Positions 34,271 to 41,820 of a stretch of DNA of 44,295 bases are shown piece after piece. Position numbers and translations under genes: made by a program. Position 1 is the first letter of the stretch, and each line of letters begins with the position of its first letter. The notes below the pieces were generated by a model, which made no database searches, was not told the origin of the DNA, and saw only the letters and a program-made list of their open reading frames with translations. The DNA is from Clostridiales bacterium (GTDB lineage Bacteria; Bacillota; Clostridia; Lachnospirales; Lachnospiraceae): the NCBI GenBank assembly GCA_021202015.1, contig JAJQDV010000060.1, positions 28,226 to 72,520 on the forward strand, written 5' to 3'.

Positions 34271-34630
34271 TCACTTTGTTCTGTCCGCTTTCCATCCATC
34301 ATCAAAATGGCATTTATAATGAACACTGTTATCATAAATGATTCTCGGAGCTTCTTCCAACCCAAACCGGTCTATTATGTCCGGAATCAAATTCCTGTCC
34401 ACACAGGGGTTCATATAAATGATTGCCTTCCCCTTTGGGGTAATCTCAACCCGGCCTCTGGGATAATAGTTATAGGACTTGCCGCAGCCTTTCGGTCTGA
34501 CCGCCGCCCACAGATTTTTGTGCGCATAGGTGTTGCCGGACCTGGAAAGCCCTGCGCTTATATAGTCTTCTGTAAACGGAAATGCATATAAACGACTGTC
34601 AACATCCCAGAATACACCTCTGTCCGGCAT
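34271..34630 (-). CDS. Array protein: 119-residue conserved protein of unknown function
   Basis: The sequence begins MPDRGVFWDVDSRLYAFPFT. It then carries LSRSGNTYAHKNLWAAVRPKGC, followed by YYPRGRVEITPKGKAIIYMN and a 'Y..S.HYKCHFDDGW' end. The 'YPRGRVEI...KA.IYMNP..D...I..I...F.L' pattern suggests a compact alpha/beta fold. I recall similar small proteins in Lachnospiraceae but no function. GGAGG lies 8 bases before the ATG. It sits in the operon between paralogues B and C, with gaps of 89 and 54 bases. Confidence 0.75.
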   Translation of the reverse strand: MPDRGVFWDVDSRLYAFPFTEDYISAGLSRSGNTYAHKNLWAAVRPKGCGKSYNYYPRGRVEITPKGKAIIYMNPCVDRNLIPDIIDRFGLEEAPRIIYDNSVHYKCHFDDGWKADRTK

Positions 34631-34719
34631 TTCTCCTGCCTCCCATCATATGTGATTTAACCATTTCGTTTCCTTTATTCAGTGATGACGGAGTATTTCA
34701 TCTGACTCCCGTCTCCGGG

Positions 34720-35925
34720 TTAAAATCCCAGTTTTTCTATTATTTCCTTTGTGTAGGGGCTGATAAATTCCTGTTGGATCTTCTTATAATTTGTTTCCGT
34801 CCGCATGGCAAAACAGCTGTTTACAAGGACTTCCCAATCAATCTCTCCTTTTTCATACATGGAGAGTGCCTGCAGCTGCCGCTCATATCCTTCCAGCGGT
34901 TCGGTATAATATTCCAGATTCGTTGGAATCTCCAGAATATCGTCCTCAAAGAACATCCCCTCATTATCATACGGAACACCGGCAAAAGTGCCGATAGCAC
35001 GCATGTCAGACCAGTCGCCTCTCTCCAATCGTCGATCAATAGTCCTGTCAAAATCATCCCAACCAAAACGGGAAGGGCAGTCGTGCTCACCAAAGCCACG
35101 CTTCTTCATTTCTTCTGATTTCCATGTTGTGATATAGGACAGCACAAATGGATAATTACAATGTAAGTCTACCTCATCCTCATAATGAGGAATCAAAATG
35201 TCCCCTCTCTTAAACGGGGTGGGAAAATCAAAACACATCCATGTAAAAATCATGTCAAGATCTTCTATAAAAGAATTATCATACACAAGACCTGTATTCG
35301 CACTCAGGATATCCAGATTACCGTTAAAAACAAGATTTCCACCTGCGTTTATTTCACTGAATTCATCAGTCTTCGGATTTATCCGGCATTTATGTATACA
35401 AAGCCTGTCAATCTCTCCGTTAATTATCGCCTCTTTCCGTTGACAATACTTTAAGCAGGAATCATAATCCGAAAAGAATGCTTTATCATCATCAAACCAT
35501 CCGTCATACGTTTCATCACGCAGAATCCCCGGCGTTATACAGGATTCATGGTAAGAGTAACTGTAAATAAATCCTTCCGATTTATAAAATTTCTGTATTT
35601 TTTTCCTCTGCAATTCCATATAATCTGCCAAAGTGCGATGGAAGCTATCAATCTTCATAAGGGTTGCCCGTGCATCCATGGAACAATCCGGAAAGGTCTC
35701 TATAATTTCTCCCCATGCTGACATTTTTTCTTCCAGAGTCTTACTCTCACTGTGATAAACAAGAAACGCTGCTTCCGGTGCGCTGAACCGGTATCCGATT
35801 TGCCTTAAATAACTCTGCACATCCCTGGAATTGATAAAACTGTAAAAATCTGTTCCCATCATAGTTCTCCTGTCTTCATTTTCCGTATTTTCGCTTTTCG
35901 CTTCCATAGATAATTTCTCTGTCAT
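34720..35925 (-). CDS. Array protein B: paralogous protein of unknown function
   Basis: A 401-residue protein very similar in layout to protein A. The N-terminal module is FYSFINSRDVQSYLRQIGYRFSAPEAAFLVYHS, then LEEKMSAWGEIIETFPDCSM. A helical part (MKIDSFHRTLADYMELQRKKIQKFY) follows, then MCFDFPTPFKRGDILIPH and PFVLSYITTWKSEEM. The C-terminus reads EYYTEPLEGYERQLQALSMYEKGEI. Two starts have good ribosome sites: the ATG at 35925 (GGAGGAG) and one at 35862 (AGGAG), the latter matching where A begins. I recall this family as a multicopy hypothetical family of gut Clostridia. Confidence 0.8.
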   Translation of the reverse strand: MTEKLSMEAKSENTENEDRRTMMGTDFYSFINSRDVQSYLRQIGYRFSAPEAAFLVYHSESKTLEEKMSAWGEIIETFPDCSMDARATLMKIDSFHRTLADYMELQRKKIQKFYKSEGFIYSYSYHESCITPGILRDETYDGWFDDDKAFFSDYDSCLKYCQRKEAIINGEIDRLCIHKCRINPKTDEFSEINAGGNLVFNGNLDILSANTGLVYDNSFIEDLDMIFTWMCFDFPTPFKRGDILIPHYEDEVDLHCNYPFVLSYITTWKSEEMKKRGFGEHDCPSRFGWDDFDRTIDRRLERGDWSDMRAIGTFAGVPYDNEGMFFEDDILEIPTNLEYYTEPLEGYERQLQALSMYEKGEIDWEVLVNSCFAMRTETNYKKIQQEFISPYTKEIIEKLGF

Positions 35926-35958
35926 ATTCTCCTCCCGGCTTTACTCCGGTATGTGCTT

Positions 35959-37068
35959 TTATGCTTTTGTATCAAATGTATTCCAGTCCCACTTCGCATT
36001 CTCGAAAATGCTTTCCTGTCGGATAGAAACACATCTGTTTATCAGCTGGTCAACCGGCATTTCTCCTTTTTCATAAAGGGAAACTTCCTGCAACTGCCGT
36101 TCATCCCTTTCTAACGGTCCGGGATAATATTCCAGATCAGTGGAAATCACTCCGATATTGTCCCGGTAAAGTTGTCCCTGATGCACATATGTCCCGATTT
36201 CATCCATATCGGTCGTGTCACCGTCCCTTAACAGGTGCGCACAGTGCCGATCCCAGGCTTCCCAGCCCTTGCGCCAGGGGCATTCACAGAAAGAAAAGCC
36301 CCGGTTCTGAAATTCTTTTGAGGTCCATGTCACAAGATATGATAACACAAAGGGAAATGCCGGGCCTGTATCAATCTCCCGATGACCGATCAGGAGGTCG
36401 CCCCTCCGGAATGGAGTGGGGAAGTCAAAGCACATTCCCTCAAAAATCAGATCCAGGTCTGCGGCATATGAACTTCCGCCGTTATTATCACAGTTAAATA
36501 TCTGCTCAGCTTCAAGGATATCAAACTGCTGCGATAACAACAGCTGCCCTCCGGATGGCTTATCTGTCCGTTCGCTTTCTGCCAAACTATCCGCTGAATG
36601 AAGCCTTCTCTTTCGTATCAGGATTCTGTCGACATTTCCGCTTACAATTTCTTCCTCTTTCCTGCAATATTCCAGGCAGGCAGCGTAATCGGCAAAATAT
36701 TCATCATCTTCTTCATACCAGCCATCGGAAATCCCGCATTTCTCCGGCGGCTCATGATAGAGGAGGGAATAAATATAACCGTCAGAATCATAAAAATCCT
36801 GTGCTTTCTGTCTCTGAAGATTCATATAATCGGCCAGGACATCATGGAAGCTGTCGATCTTCATCAGGTTCAGACGTTCAGGGATGGAGCAGTCCGGCAT
36901 TGTCTCTATAATTTCCTGCCAGGCCGCCATTTTTTCATCCAGCGTCCTGCCCTTACACTGATAAATGATAAATGCCGCTTCCGGCGCAGAAAACTGATAT
37001 CTGATACGGCGCAGATAATTCTGCATATCCTTTGAGTTCACAAAACTGTAAATGTCCATATCCCTCAT
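35959..37068 (-). CDS. Array protein A: paralogous protein of unknown function
   Basis: A 369-residue sister of protein B. It has IYSFVNSKDMQNYLRRIRYQFSAPEAAFIIYQ and LDEKMAAWQEIIETMPDCSI, then SFHDVLADYMNLQRQKAQDFY. The barrel-like block is MCFDFPTPFRRGDLLIGH and PFVLSYLVTWTSKEF, and the C-terminus is EYYPGPLERDERQLQEVSLYEKGEM. Conservation between A and B is concentrated in the N-terminal module and the 'CFDFPTPF.RGD' block; the middle is variable. No membrane or export signal. It follows the phosphatase-like gene by 12 bases, so co-translation is likely. Confidence 0.8.
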   Translation of the reverse strand: MRDMDIYSFVNSKDMQNYLRRIRYQFSAPEAAFIIYQCKGRTLDEKMAAWQEIIETMPDCSIPERLNLMKIDSFHDVLADYMNLQRQKAQDFYDSDGYIYSLLYHEPPEKCGISDGWYEEDDEYFADYAACLEYCRKEEEIVSGNVDRILIRKRRLHSADSLAESERTDKPSGGQLLLSQQFDILEAEQIFNCDNNGGSSYAADLDLIFEGMCFDFPTPFRRGDLLIGHREIDTGPAFPFVLSYLVTWTSKEFQNRGFSFCECPWRKGWEAWDRHCAHLLRDGDTTDMDEIGTYVHQGQLYRDNIGVISTDLEYYPGPLERDERQLQEVSLYEKGEMPVDQLINRCVSIRQESIFENAKWDWNTFDTKA

Positions 37069-37080
37069 GTCCTTTCATGG

Positions 37081-37566
37081 CTATAGTTTAACATCAGGCA
37101 TGGGATATTTTCGGGACATGTTATCCTGTTCAAGAGCGGCCAGGGTCATCGTATATACCCCCGGATTCGGATGGTATTTCAGGTCATTAAAAATATCTTT
37201 GCCGCACCCTTCAGTATATTCTGAAATAGCAGCCGCTACAGCGGCGCTCCTGCTTACGCCATATTCGCACTGGCAGATAATATCGTCCACTTCATACAAA
37301 TACTTCTTCACAAAACCGGCAATCTTCTGTGCCTGAAACCATGAAAATTTTCGGCTGAAATAACTGCTGTCGGTTTCATGAATTGCAGGCCTGCTCTCCG
37401 GTACATTCAGATCGTCAAAATGAAGAAACAAACAATAATCCGGAATATTTTCCAGACAGGGGATTTGCTTTTTAAAATCACTAATGCTGATCAACATCGT
37501 ATTCTGATTAAATGGCTTTCTGGACACCTCTTCCAATGTCCGCCGATCTAAAATTCTGATCTTCAT
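37081..37566 (-). CDS. Dual-specificity/tyrosine phosphatase-like protein 1
   Basis: 161 residues. The segment IICQCEYGVSRSAAVAAAI contains a CX5R phosphate-binding loop (C-EYGVS-R-S) followed by a helix, as in dual-specificity phosphatases. Upstream LFLHFDDLNVPES could supply the general-acid aspartate. The typical His before the Cys is Gln here. It may dephosphorylate proteins, nucleotides or RNA ends, or only bind phosphate. The ribosome site is weak. It lies between its paralogue and array protein A on the same strand. Confidence 0.75.
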   Translation of the reverse strand: MKIRILDRRTLEEVSRKPFNQNTMLISISDFKKQIPCLENIPDYCLFLHFDDLNVPESRPAIHETDSSYFSRKFSWFQAQKIAGFVKKYLYEVDDIICQCEYGVSRSAAVAAAISEYTEGCGKDIFNDLKYHPNPGVYTMTLAALEQDNMSRKYPMPDVKL

Positions 37567-37674
37567 ATTCTTTTTCTAAACAGTCCTTCGCCCAATACGT
37601 TCGCTTACTCTTCCATATTGCCCCATATTTTCCGGTGAAGACACAAGGGAGGACACTACACAGTTTCTGACAGT

Positions 37675-38142
37675 TTAAGCAGATATATGATTACAGAAAC
37701 AATAATTCTCCAGTGCATCATATACTTTATGATAGATAAGCTGATTCGGATAATATCGGTAATCCGTAAACACATCCAGTCCCTGATGGTAAAAATATTC
37801 TTTTATTGCAGCCGCACAGCCGGAGCTTCTGCTCTCACCATATTCGCACTGGCAAAGGATATCCATATCATCCTCAAATGCCCGGCAGATAAAACCGGCA
37901 AGCGCCGGGGATTCGGGAAAATACTTTTCATAAGTTAATCCGAAATCCCCCAGCACACTAAGGTCAATATCATACACCGACACATAAAATACTCTGGAAC
38001 ACACATCAGAATAATCTACCGGATCTGTGATATCCCCGCCTGACTCCGGAGGGTCATAGAAACTGATCACCGCTGTATTTAGCGGAAACGAATTCCGGAT
38101 CTGCGTTTCAGCCTCTTTTCTGGAACAGATATTAATATTCAT
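37675..38142 (-). CDS. Dual-specificity/tyrosine phosphatase-like protein 2
   Basis: A 155-residue paralogue of the next gene. DILCQCEYGESRSSGCAAAI has the same CX5R loop (C-EYGES-R-S). VFYVSVYDIDLSVLG could hold the acid loop, and YYPNQLIYHKVYDALENY ends the protein much as YHPNPGVYTMTLAALEQD does in the paralogue. It is the first gene of the seven-gene array. Its leader holds a CCGAAAAA/TTTTTCGG hairpin that touches the GGAGGGGG ribosome site, and a 12-base palindrome lies further upstream. Confidence 0.75.
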   Translation of the reverse strand: MNINICSRKEAETQIRNSFPLNTAVISFYDPPESGGDITDPVDYSDVCSRVFYVSVYDIDLSVLGDFGLTYEKYFPESPALAGFICRAFEDDMDILCQCEYGESRSSGCAAAIKEYFYHQGLDVFTDYRYYPNQLIYHKVYDALENYCFCNHISA

Positions 38143-38156
38143 TATTCACTCCCCCT

Positions 38157-38192
38157 CCGAAAAAAATTAAAAAATTCATCTCACTTTTTCGG
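38157..38192. promoter_or_regulatory. Leader hairpin of the seven-gene array
   Basis: CCGAAAAA (38157-38164) and TTTTTCGG (38185-38192) can pair in the minus-strand transcript. The 3' arm overlaps the edge of the ribosome site of the first array gene, so folding could limit translation. Confidence 0.4.
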
Positions 38193-38230
38193 ATTAAAAT
38201 TCATTCTTAAAATTTGTTTCATACGATTCT

Positions 38231-38242
38231 ACCATGCATGGT
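38231..38242. promoter_or_regulatory. Perfect 12-base palindrome ACCATGCATGGT upstream of the array
   Basis: A perfect palindrome about 90 bases before the first array gene, in the likely promoter region. It is a candidate operator; the binding protein is unknown. Confidence 0.35.
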
Positions 38243-38345
38243 GGGACAATTTGAGGGCACGAACTCTTATCCTCCGGTTGGCCAGGTCAGACCTGAATTT
38301 AGTAAAAAAAAGGACGCCCTGTTTTTCAGAACGCCCATAGAGTAG

Positions 38346-38725
38346 TTATTCTTTTTGATGTTTTATCCTGCCCTTCCCTGTTTCTTCCTGTTGCGCGCAG
38401 GGGATAGCAAGAAGCTTCCGTACCCGTGTCTCCAGACAACGTTCAATCGCCGCCAGATGTTCTTCCGGAAGGTTGATATTCGGATGACGCCTTCCCCGGT
38501 CCGTTCCATATCCAGAGGCAGCAGATTTTCCTGAGCCTTGACCCATCGGATCTGCGCCACCAACCCGGCCAGCCCCTGCTTTTCCATGGAGAACCTGAGC
38601 AGCTCCGTATCATAAATACGGAGACTGTAAATCTGTTCCATAGGCTCCTCCTGTTCTTTTAGTACCACAGAAACATCTTTCCCCAAAGCTGACGCAATCT
38701 TTATGACCATGTCAAGGGACGGGTT
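38346..38725 (-). pseudogene. Broken XRE-type regulator fragment with frameshift
   Basis: The fragment begins NPSLDMVIKIASALGKDVSVVLKEQ, which is how the end of an XRE helix-turn-helix domain reads. It goes on with MEQIYSLRIYDTELLRFSME and ENLLPLDMERTGEGV, as in regulator/HipA-like proteins I recall. After this the frame changes: the continuation NINLPEEHLAAIERCLETRV lies in another frame and runs to the stop at 38346. The first helices of the HTH are missing. The fragment starts directly after, and in frame with, the TAA stop of the ABC ATPase gene, marking a recombination junction. Confidence 0.6.
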
Positions 38726-39802
38726 TTATAAAAACAACCGTATGCATTGCTCCTCCTGCAGGATCCCGGAACAGATGCCTTCAAGCAGCATCACGGACAG
38801 GCTGTCTTCGTCCCCGATTCGGAGGGCAATCTCTTCTCCGGCGGAAACGCAGACGACAAAGACGCTGTCCTTCGAATTATATTCTACAGTCACATCAATC
38901 GCTATCTTCTCCGCCTTCAGCTGCGGGATGATAATATGTAACAGAAGCTCTTCCAGCGCGAGCTGCACCCGGTAAGTCTGTTTCTCTGACGCGAACTGTT
39001 TTTTGCAGAACTCTGCCGCACCGGCATTGAGGTCATAGATATCAAAATTCCGCTCGGTGATAGTAGTTCTATAGACTTTCAGGCGATTGATAAAGGCGCG
39101 TGTCTTTTCTCTCTGTGGATTGCCAAAAATCTGTGTCGGCGCTCCCATCTCATAGATCCCTTTTTCATCCATGTAAATCACGCGGGTGCTGATCGCTTTC
39201 GCGAAATTCATCTCATGTGTCACAATGACGCAGGTCATACCGTTGTTCACAAGCCTGCGGATGACCGCGAGTACCTCGTCCACCATCGTCGGATCCAGAG
39301 CGGAGGTCGGCTCGTCAAACAGGATAATTTCCGGCTCCATCGCGACGCAGCGGGCGATCGCGGCGCGCTGCTTCTGACCGCCGGAGAGCTGGGACGGCAT
39401 ATAATCGGCTCGCTCCGCCATGCCGACCTGCGTCAGGCAATCCATGGCGAGCATATAAGCGTCTTTTTGTGACAGGCCTTTCAACTGCATGGGAGCCATC
39501 ATGACATTTTCCAGGACTGTCTTATGGGAAAACAGGTTAAAACTCTGGTAGACCATGCCCATTTTCCGGCGAATCTGATCCAGCGGCGCTTTTTTCGCGG
39601 TGATTTCCTCACCGTCGATAAATACACGGCCGGAGGTCGGCGTCTCCAGGAGATTGATACAACGCAGGAGAGTGCTTTTCCCACAGCCGGAGGGTCCGAT
39701 CACAGAAATGCAGTCGCCCTGCTCAATATCAACATTTATGTCGTGAAATACCAGGTTGCCGCCATAGGACTTACAAAGGTTTTCGATCTTTATCATCGCC
39801 AT
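38726..39802 (-). CDS. Polar amino-acid ABC transporter ATPase with extra C-terminal domain
   Basis: 358 residues. Residues 1-240 are a GlnQ/HisP-type ATPase: Walker A GPSGCGKST (36-44), Q-loop YQSFNLF, signature LSGGQKQR, Walker B IILFDEPTSALDP, and switch VTHEM. The usual protein ends near 245. Here about 115 more residues follow (ITERNFDIYDLNAGAAEFCKKQF..., YRVQLALEELLLHIIIPQL..., VTVEYNSKDSVFVVCVSAGEE, SLSVMLLEGICSG). They look like an RsbW/anti-sigma-type HATPase fold lacking clear ATP motifs. The extension may regulate the transporter. The gene is last in the binding protein-permease-ATPase operon, 1 base after the permease stop. Confidence 0.88.
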   Translation of the reverse strand: MAMIKIENLCKSYGGNLVFHDINVDIEQGDCISVIGPSGCGKSTLLRCINLLETPTSGRVFIDGEEITAKKAPLDQIRRKMGMVYQSFNLFSHKTVLENVMMAPMQLKGLSQKDAYMLAMDCLTQVGMAERADYMPSQLSGGQKQRAAIARCVAMEPEIILFDEPTSALDPTMVDEVLAVIRRLVNNGMTCVIVTHEMNFAKAISTRVIYMDEKGIYEMGAPTQIFGNPQREKTRAFINRLKVYRTTITERNFDIYDLNAGAAEFCKKQFASEKQTYRVQLALEELLLHIIIPQLKAEKIAIDVTVEYNSKDSVFVVCVSAGEEIALRIGDEDSLSVMLLEGICSGILQEEQCIRLFL

Positions 39803-39803
39803 T

Positions 39804-40499
39804 TTACATCAGCTCCGTGTTCTTAAAATGTCTGTTCCGGTCAGCCGCCCCCAGCATCCGGTTTGCCGCGAAGCCGAGCAGCAGGTAAATGACCGAGGTA
39901 ATCACCAGCGCAATGATAGGATCCATCGTGCGGGAGGTGATAATCGTTACCGCGCGGGTCATATCCTGAATCGCCAGAAGACTGACGACTGAAGTGTCCT
40001 GCATGGTGAGGACAAACTGTGTTTTATACAAAGGCATCACCTGATGCACCGCCTGCGGGAATACGACATTGAAAAAAGCCTGCCGTTTCGAAAAGCCCAG
40101 CGTACGCGCCGCCTCTATTTCGCCCTTTTCCACAGAATCCACGGCAGAGCGGAACATTTCTGACAGGTGCGCCGAACATTTCAGCGTAAAAGTGATAATG
40201 GCGATCACGACAGAACTCAGGCCGGTCCCGGCCAGGATCAGATAAGCAAAAATCATCAACAGCATCAGCGGCGGGAGTTTGACCAACAGCCCTGTGAGCA
40301 TGTTGCAGAAGCCTCTAAGAGCCCTGTTTTTGCTCCCCTTCGCCATACAGAACAGCATTCCGAAAAGCGTTCCAAAGAAAAAGGACGCGAATGTCAGAAG
40401 CAGCGTAATCCCAAGCCCGGACACAATCAGCCGGTACCGGCTTTCATATATCAGGTTCCAGTAAACCGCGTCCTGAAGATATGCAATCAAACCCATCAT
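39804..40499 (-). CDS. Amino-acid ABC transporter permease
   Basis: A 231-residue inner-membrane permease of the HisM/GlnP type, with about five membrane helices. The EAA coupling loop is VEKGEIEAARTLGFSKRQAFFNVVFPQAV, which contacts the ATPase. AGGAG precedes a double ATG (ATGATG), so the first or second methionine may be used. A hairpin lies just before it in the operon. Confidence 0.92.
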   Translation of the reverse strand: MMGLIAYLQDAVYWNLIYESRYRLIVSGLGITLLLTFASFFFGTLFGMLFCMAKGSKNRALRGFCNMLTGLLVKLPPLMLLMIFAYLILAGTGLSSVVIAIITFTLKCSAHLSEMFRSAVDSVEKGEIEAARTLGFSKRQAFFNVVFPQAVHQVMPLYKTQFVLTMQDTSVVSLLAIQDMTRAVTIITSRTMDPIIALVITSVIYLLLGFAANRMLGAADRNRHFKNTELM

Positions 40500-40521
40500 T
40501 TTCTCCTCATATCCATGGTTC

Positions 40522-40536
40522 TGCCTGTGTCAGGCA
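40522..40536. promoter_or_regulatory. Intercistronic hairpin between binding protein and permease genes
   Basis: TGCCTG-TGT-CAGGCA is a short perfect hairpin between the binding-protein stop and the permease start. Such hairpins commonly protect the upstream mRNA so that more binding protein than permease is made. Confidence 0.5.
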
Positions 40537-40538
40537 TT

Positions 40539-41372
40539 TTATGCCTCATCCGACCGTACAATCAGCACCAGCTCCAGGTCAAAATAAGCATCTGAACACA
40601 GACATGCGCCTGTTAATTCGGTTTCTTCCACATAATATTCGGATACCGCGCACACGAAAATATCAATATCCCCGTTCGTGACCGCGATCGCTCCCGCGTC
40701 CCAGGATCCATCCACCCACTCGATCCGATAGCCATACTCAGCGGCAAAATGCTCAATGAATTCAATGTCAACGCCCTGCGGCTCGCTTGACCCGAAGTCA
40801 TAAAAAGTATAGGGATAGTTGCCCGACGACGTATCAATCCCGACCCGGATCACTTCGCCGTCCTCGCACACCGGAATATCCAGATCCGGGACAAAATCCT
40901 CCGCGTTGGCGCGGGCATATAAGTCCTCATACGCCTCGCTGTCCCGGAAAACCGGGATATATCTGTTGATCTCCTCCAGCAGATCCGCGCGCGCCGGCGT
41001 GACATAGGCGACAATCGCGTCGTCTCCGATTGGCTCCTCCAGCACCTCAAATTCGGAATATTGCTGCAGCACTTCATACGAATAGAGAGAATCCACCGCG
41101 ATCGCGTCTATATATCCGAATTTCAGAGCCATGATACAGTCGCCCGCGCTGTCATAGCGGTAAAGATTCGCACTCGGTATATCCGCATTCGTGGTCAGGT
41201 AGTAGTCCGAACTCCACGCGAGCGGCACGCCAATGCGCCAGCTTTGCCAGTCGTCTGTATCCAGTTTCGAGACAGTCTTTACATTTCCGCAGCCCCCCAG
41301 CAGAAGCGCTATTCCGAGCAGGCAGAGGGCGCAACAAAGTATTCGTCCATGCATCCGTTTCCCAGCTTCCAT
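40539..41372 (-). CDS. Lipoprotein amino-acid-binding component with unusual lobe order
   Basis: 277 residues. The lipoprotein signal ends in LLLGGCG, so Cys28 would be lipidated. The part after it (WRIGVPLAWSSDYYL..., ALKFGYIDAIAVDSLYSYEVL..., DDAIVAYVTPARADLLEEINRYI) resembles the second lobe of an SBP_bac_3 protein. The C-terminal half (IRVGIDTSSGNYPYTFYDFG...GVDIEFIEHFAAEYGYRIEWV...NGDIDIFVCAVSEY) resembles the first lobe. Together they could make one binding fold in swapped order, or be the middle of a tandem protein. I chose the ATG at 41372 since GGGAGG lies 5 bases upstream; the frame extends to 41387. It is first in its operon. Confidence 0.85.
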   Translation of the reverse strand: MEAGKRMHGRILCCALCLLGIALLLGGCGNVKTVSKLDTDDWQSWRIGVPLAWSSDYYLTTNADIPSANLYRYDSAGDCIMALKFGYIDAIAVDSLYSYEVLQQYSEFEVLEEPIGDDAIVAYVTPARADLLEEINRYIPVFRDSEAYEDLYARANAEDFVPDLDIPVCEDGEVIRVGIDTSSGNYPYTFYDFGSSEPQGVDIEFIEHFAAEYGYRIEWVDGSWDAGAIAVTNGDIDIFVCAVSEYYVEETELTGACLCSDAYFDLELVLIVRSDEA

Positions 41373-41448
41373 AAAACCCTCCCGCATTCCGCCTCACAAC
41401 TGCTTCATAATTCTCAGGCTGTTCTGTTCATCTCACTGCGTCCCATCT

Positions 41449-41608
41449 AGTACATCGAATAATTAATAACTGGCTATAGCGCGCCGAATGATTTTTCATG
41501 TGCAAGGCGGAGGAAGGAGGCGTAGCGGTGGCTACGTCGACTGACGACAACGCGGCACATGGGAAATCAGGCAAGCGATATGGCCAGTTACTTAATATTC
41601 GAGGTACT
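41449..41608. mobile_element. 160-bp palindromic MITE-like element
   Basis: The ends (from AGTACATCGAATAATTAATA, then ACTGGC) form 26-base imperfect inverted repeats; the right end reads GCCAGTTACTTAATATTCGA then GGTACT. Inside, GCCGAATGATTTTTCATGTGC is mirrored by GCACATGGGAAATCAGGC, so most of the element can fold into one long hairpin. The centre has CGTAGC/GCTACG and GTCG/CGAC hairpins. No gene fits inside. It lies between the ABC operon and a truncated LytTR gene. It could be a non-autonomous transposon or a palindromic intergenic repeat. Confidence 0.8.
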
Positions 41609-41625
41609 GGTGTGGCGTCCTCGAA

Positions 41626-41820
41626 TCAACCGGACTCTATACAATGATTATAATACAGGCTTGTAAAAAACAAAACCTCTTTTTGCAGCTCATGGCGATA
41701 ATGTCGACCAAGGGGTATCACCGCACCGCCAAGCAGGACATGGTGGCTTTCGATCCCCTGCACATACTCCAGATTCACCATGTAGCCTTTGTGGCACTGG
41801 GCAAACCGCGACACGCCCAA
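41626..41820 (-). pseudogene. Truncated LytTR DNA-binding domain
   Basis: The 64-residue frame contains FAQCHKGYMVNLEYVQGIESHHVLLGGAVIPLGRHYRHELQKEVL, the second half of a LytTR domain (normally the C-terminal part of an AgrA-type response regulator). The receiver domain and the first half of LytTR are missing; upstream sequence changes abruptly at about 41821. The C-terminal stop is intact. No start codon with a ribosome site is seen, so it is a relic. Confidence 0.75.

Noticed and set aside
38300-38345. GGACGCCC...GAACGCCC next to an A-run as a possible terminator
   Set aside because: The two copies are direct, not inverted, so no hairpin forms apart from a 3-bp CTG/CAG stem.
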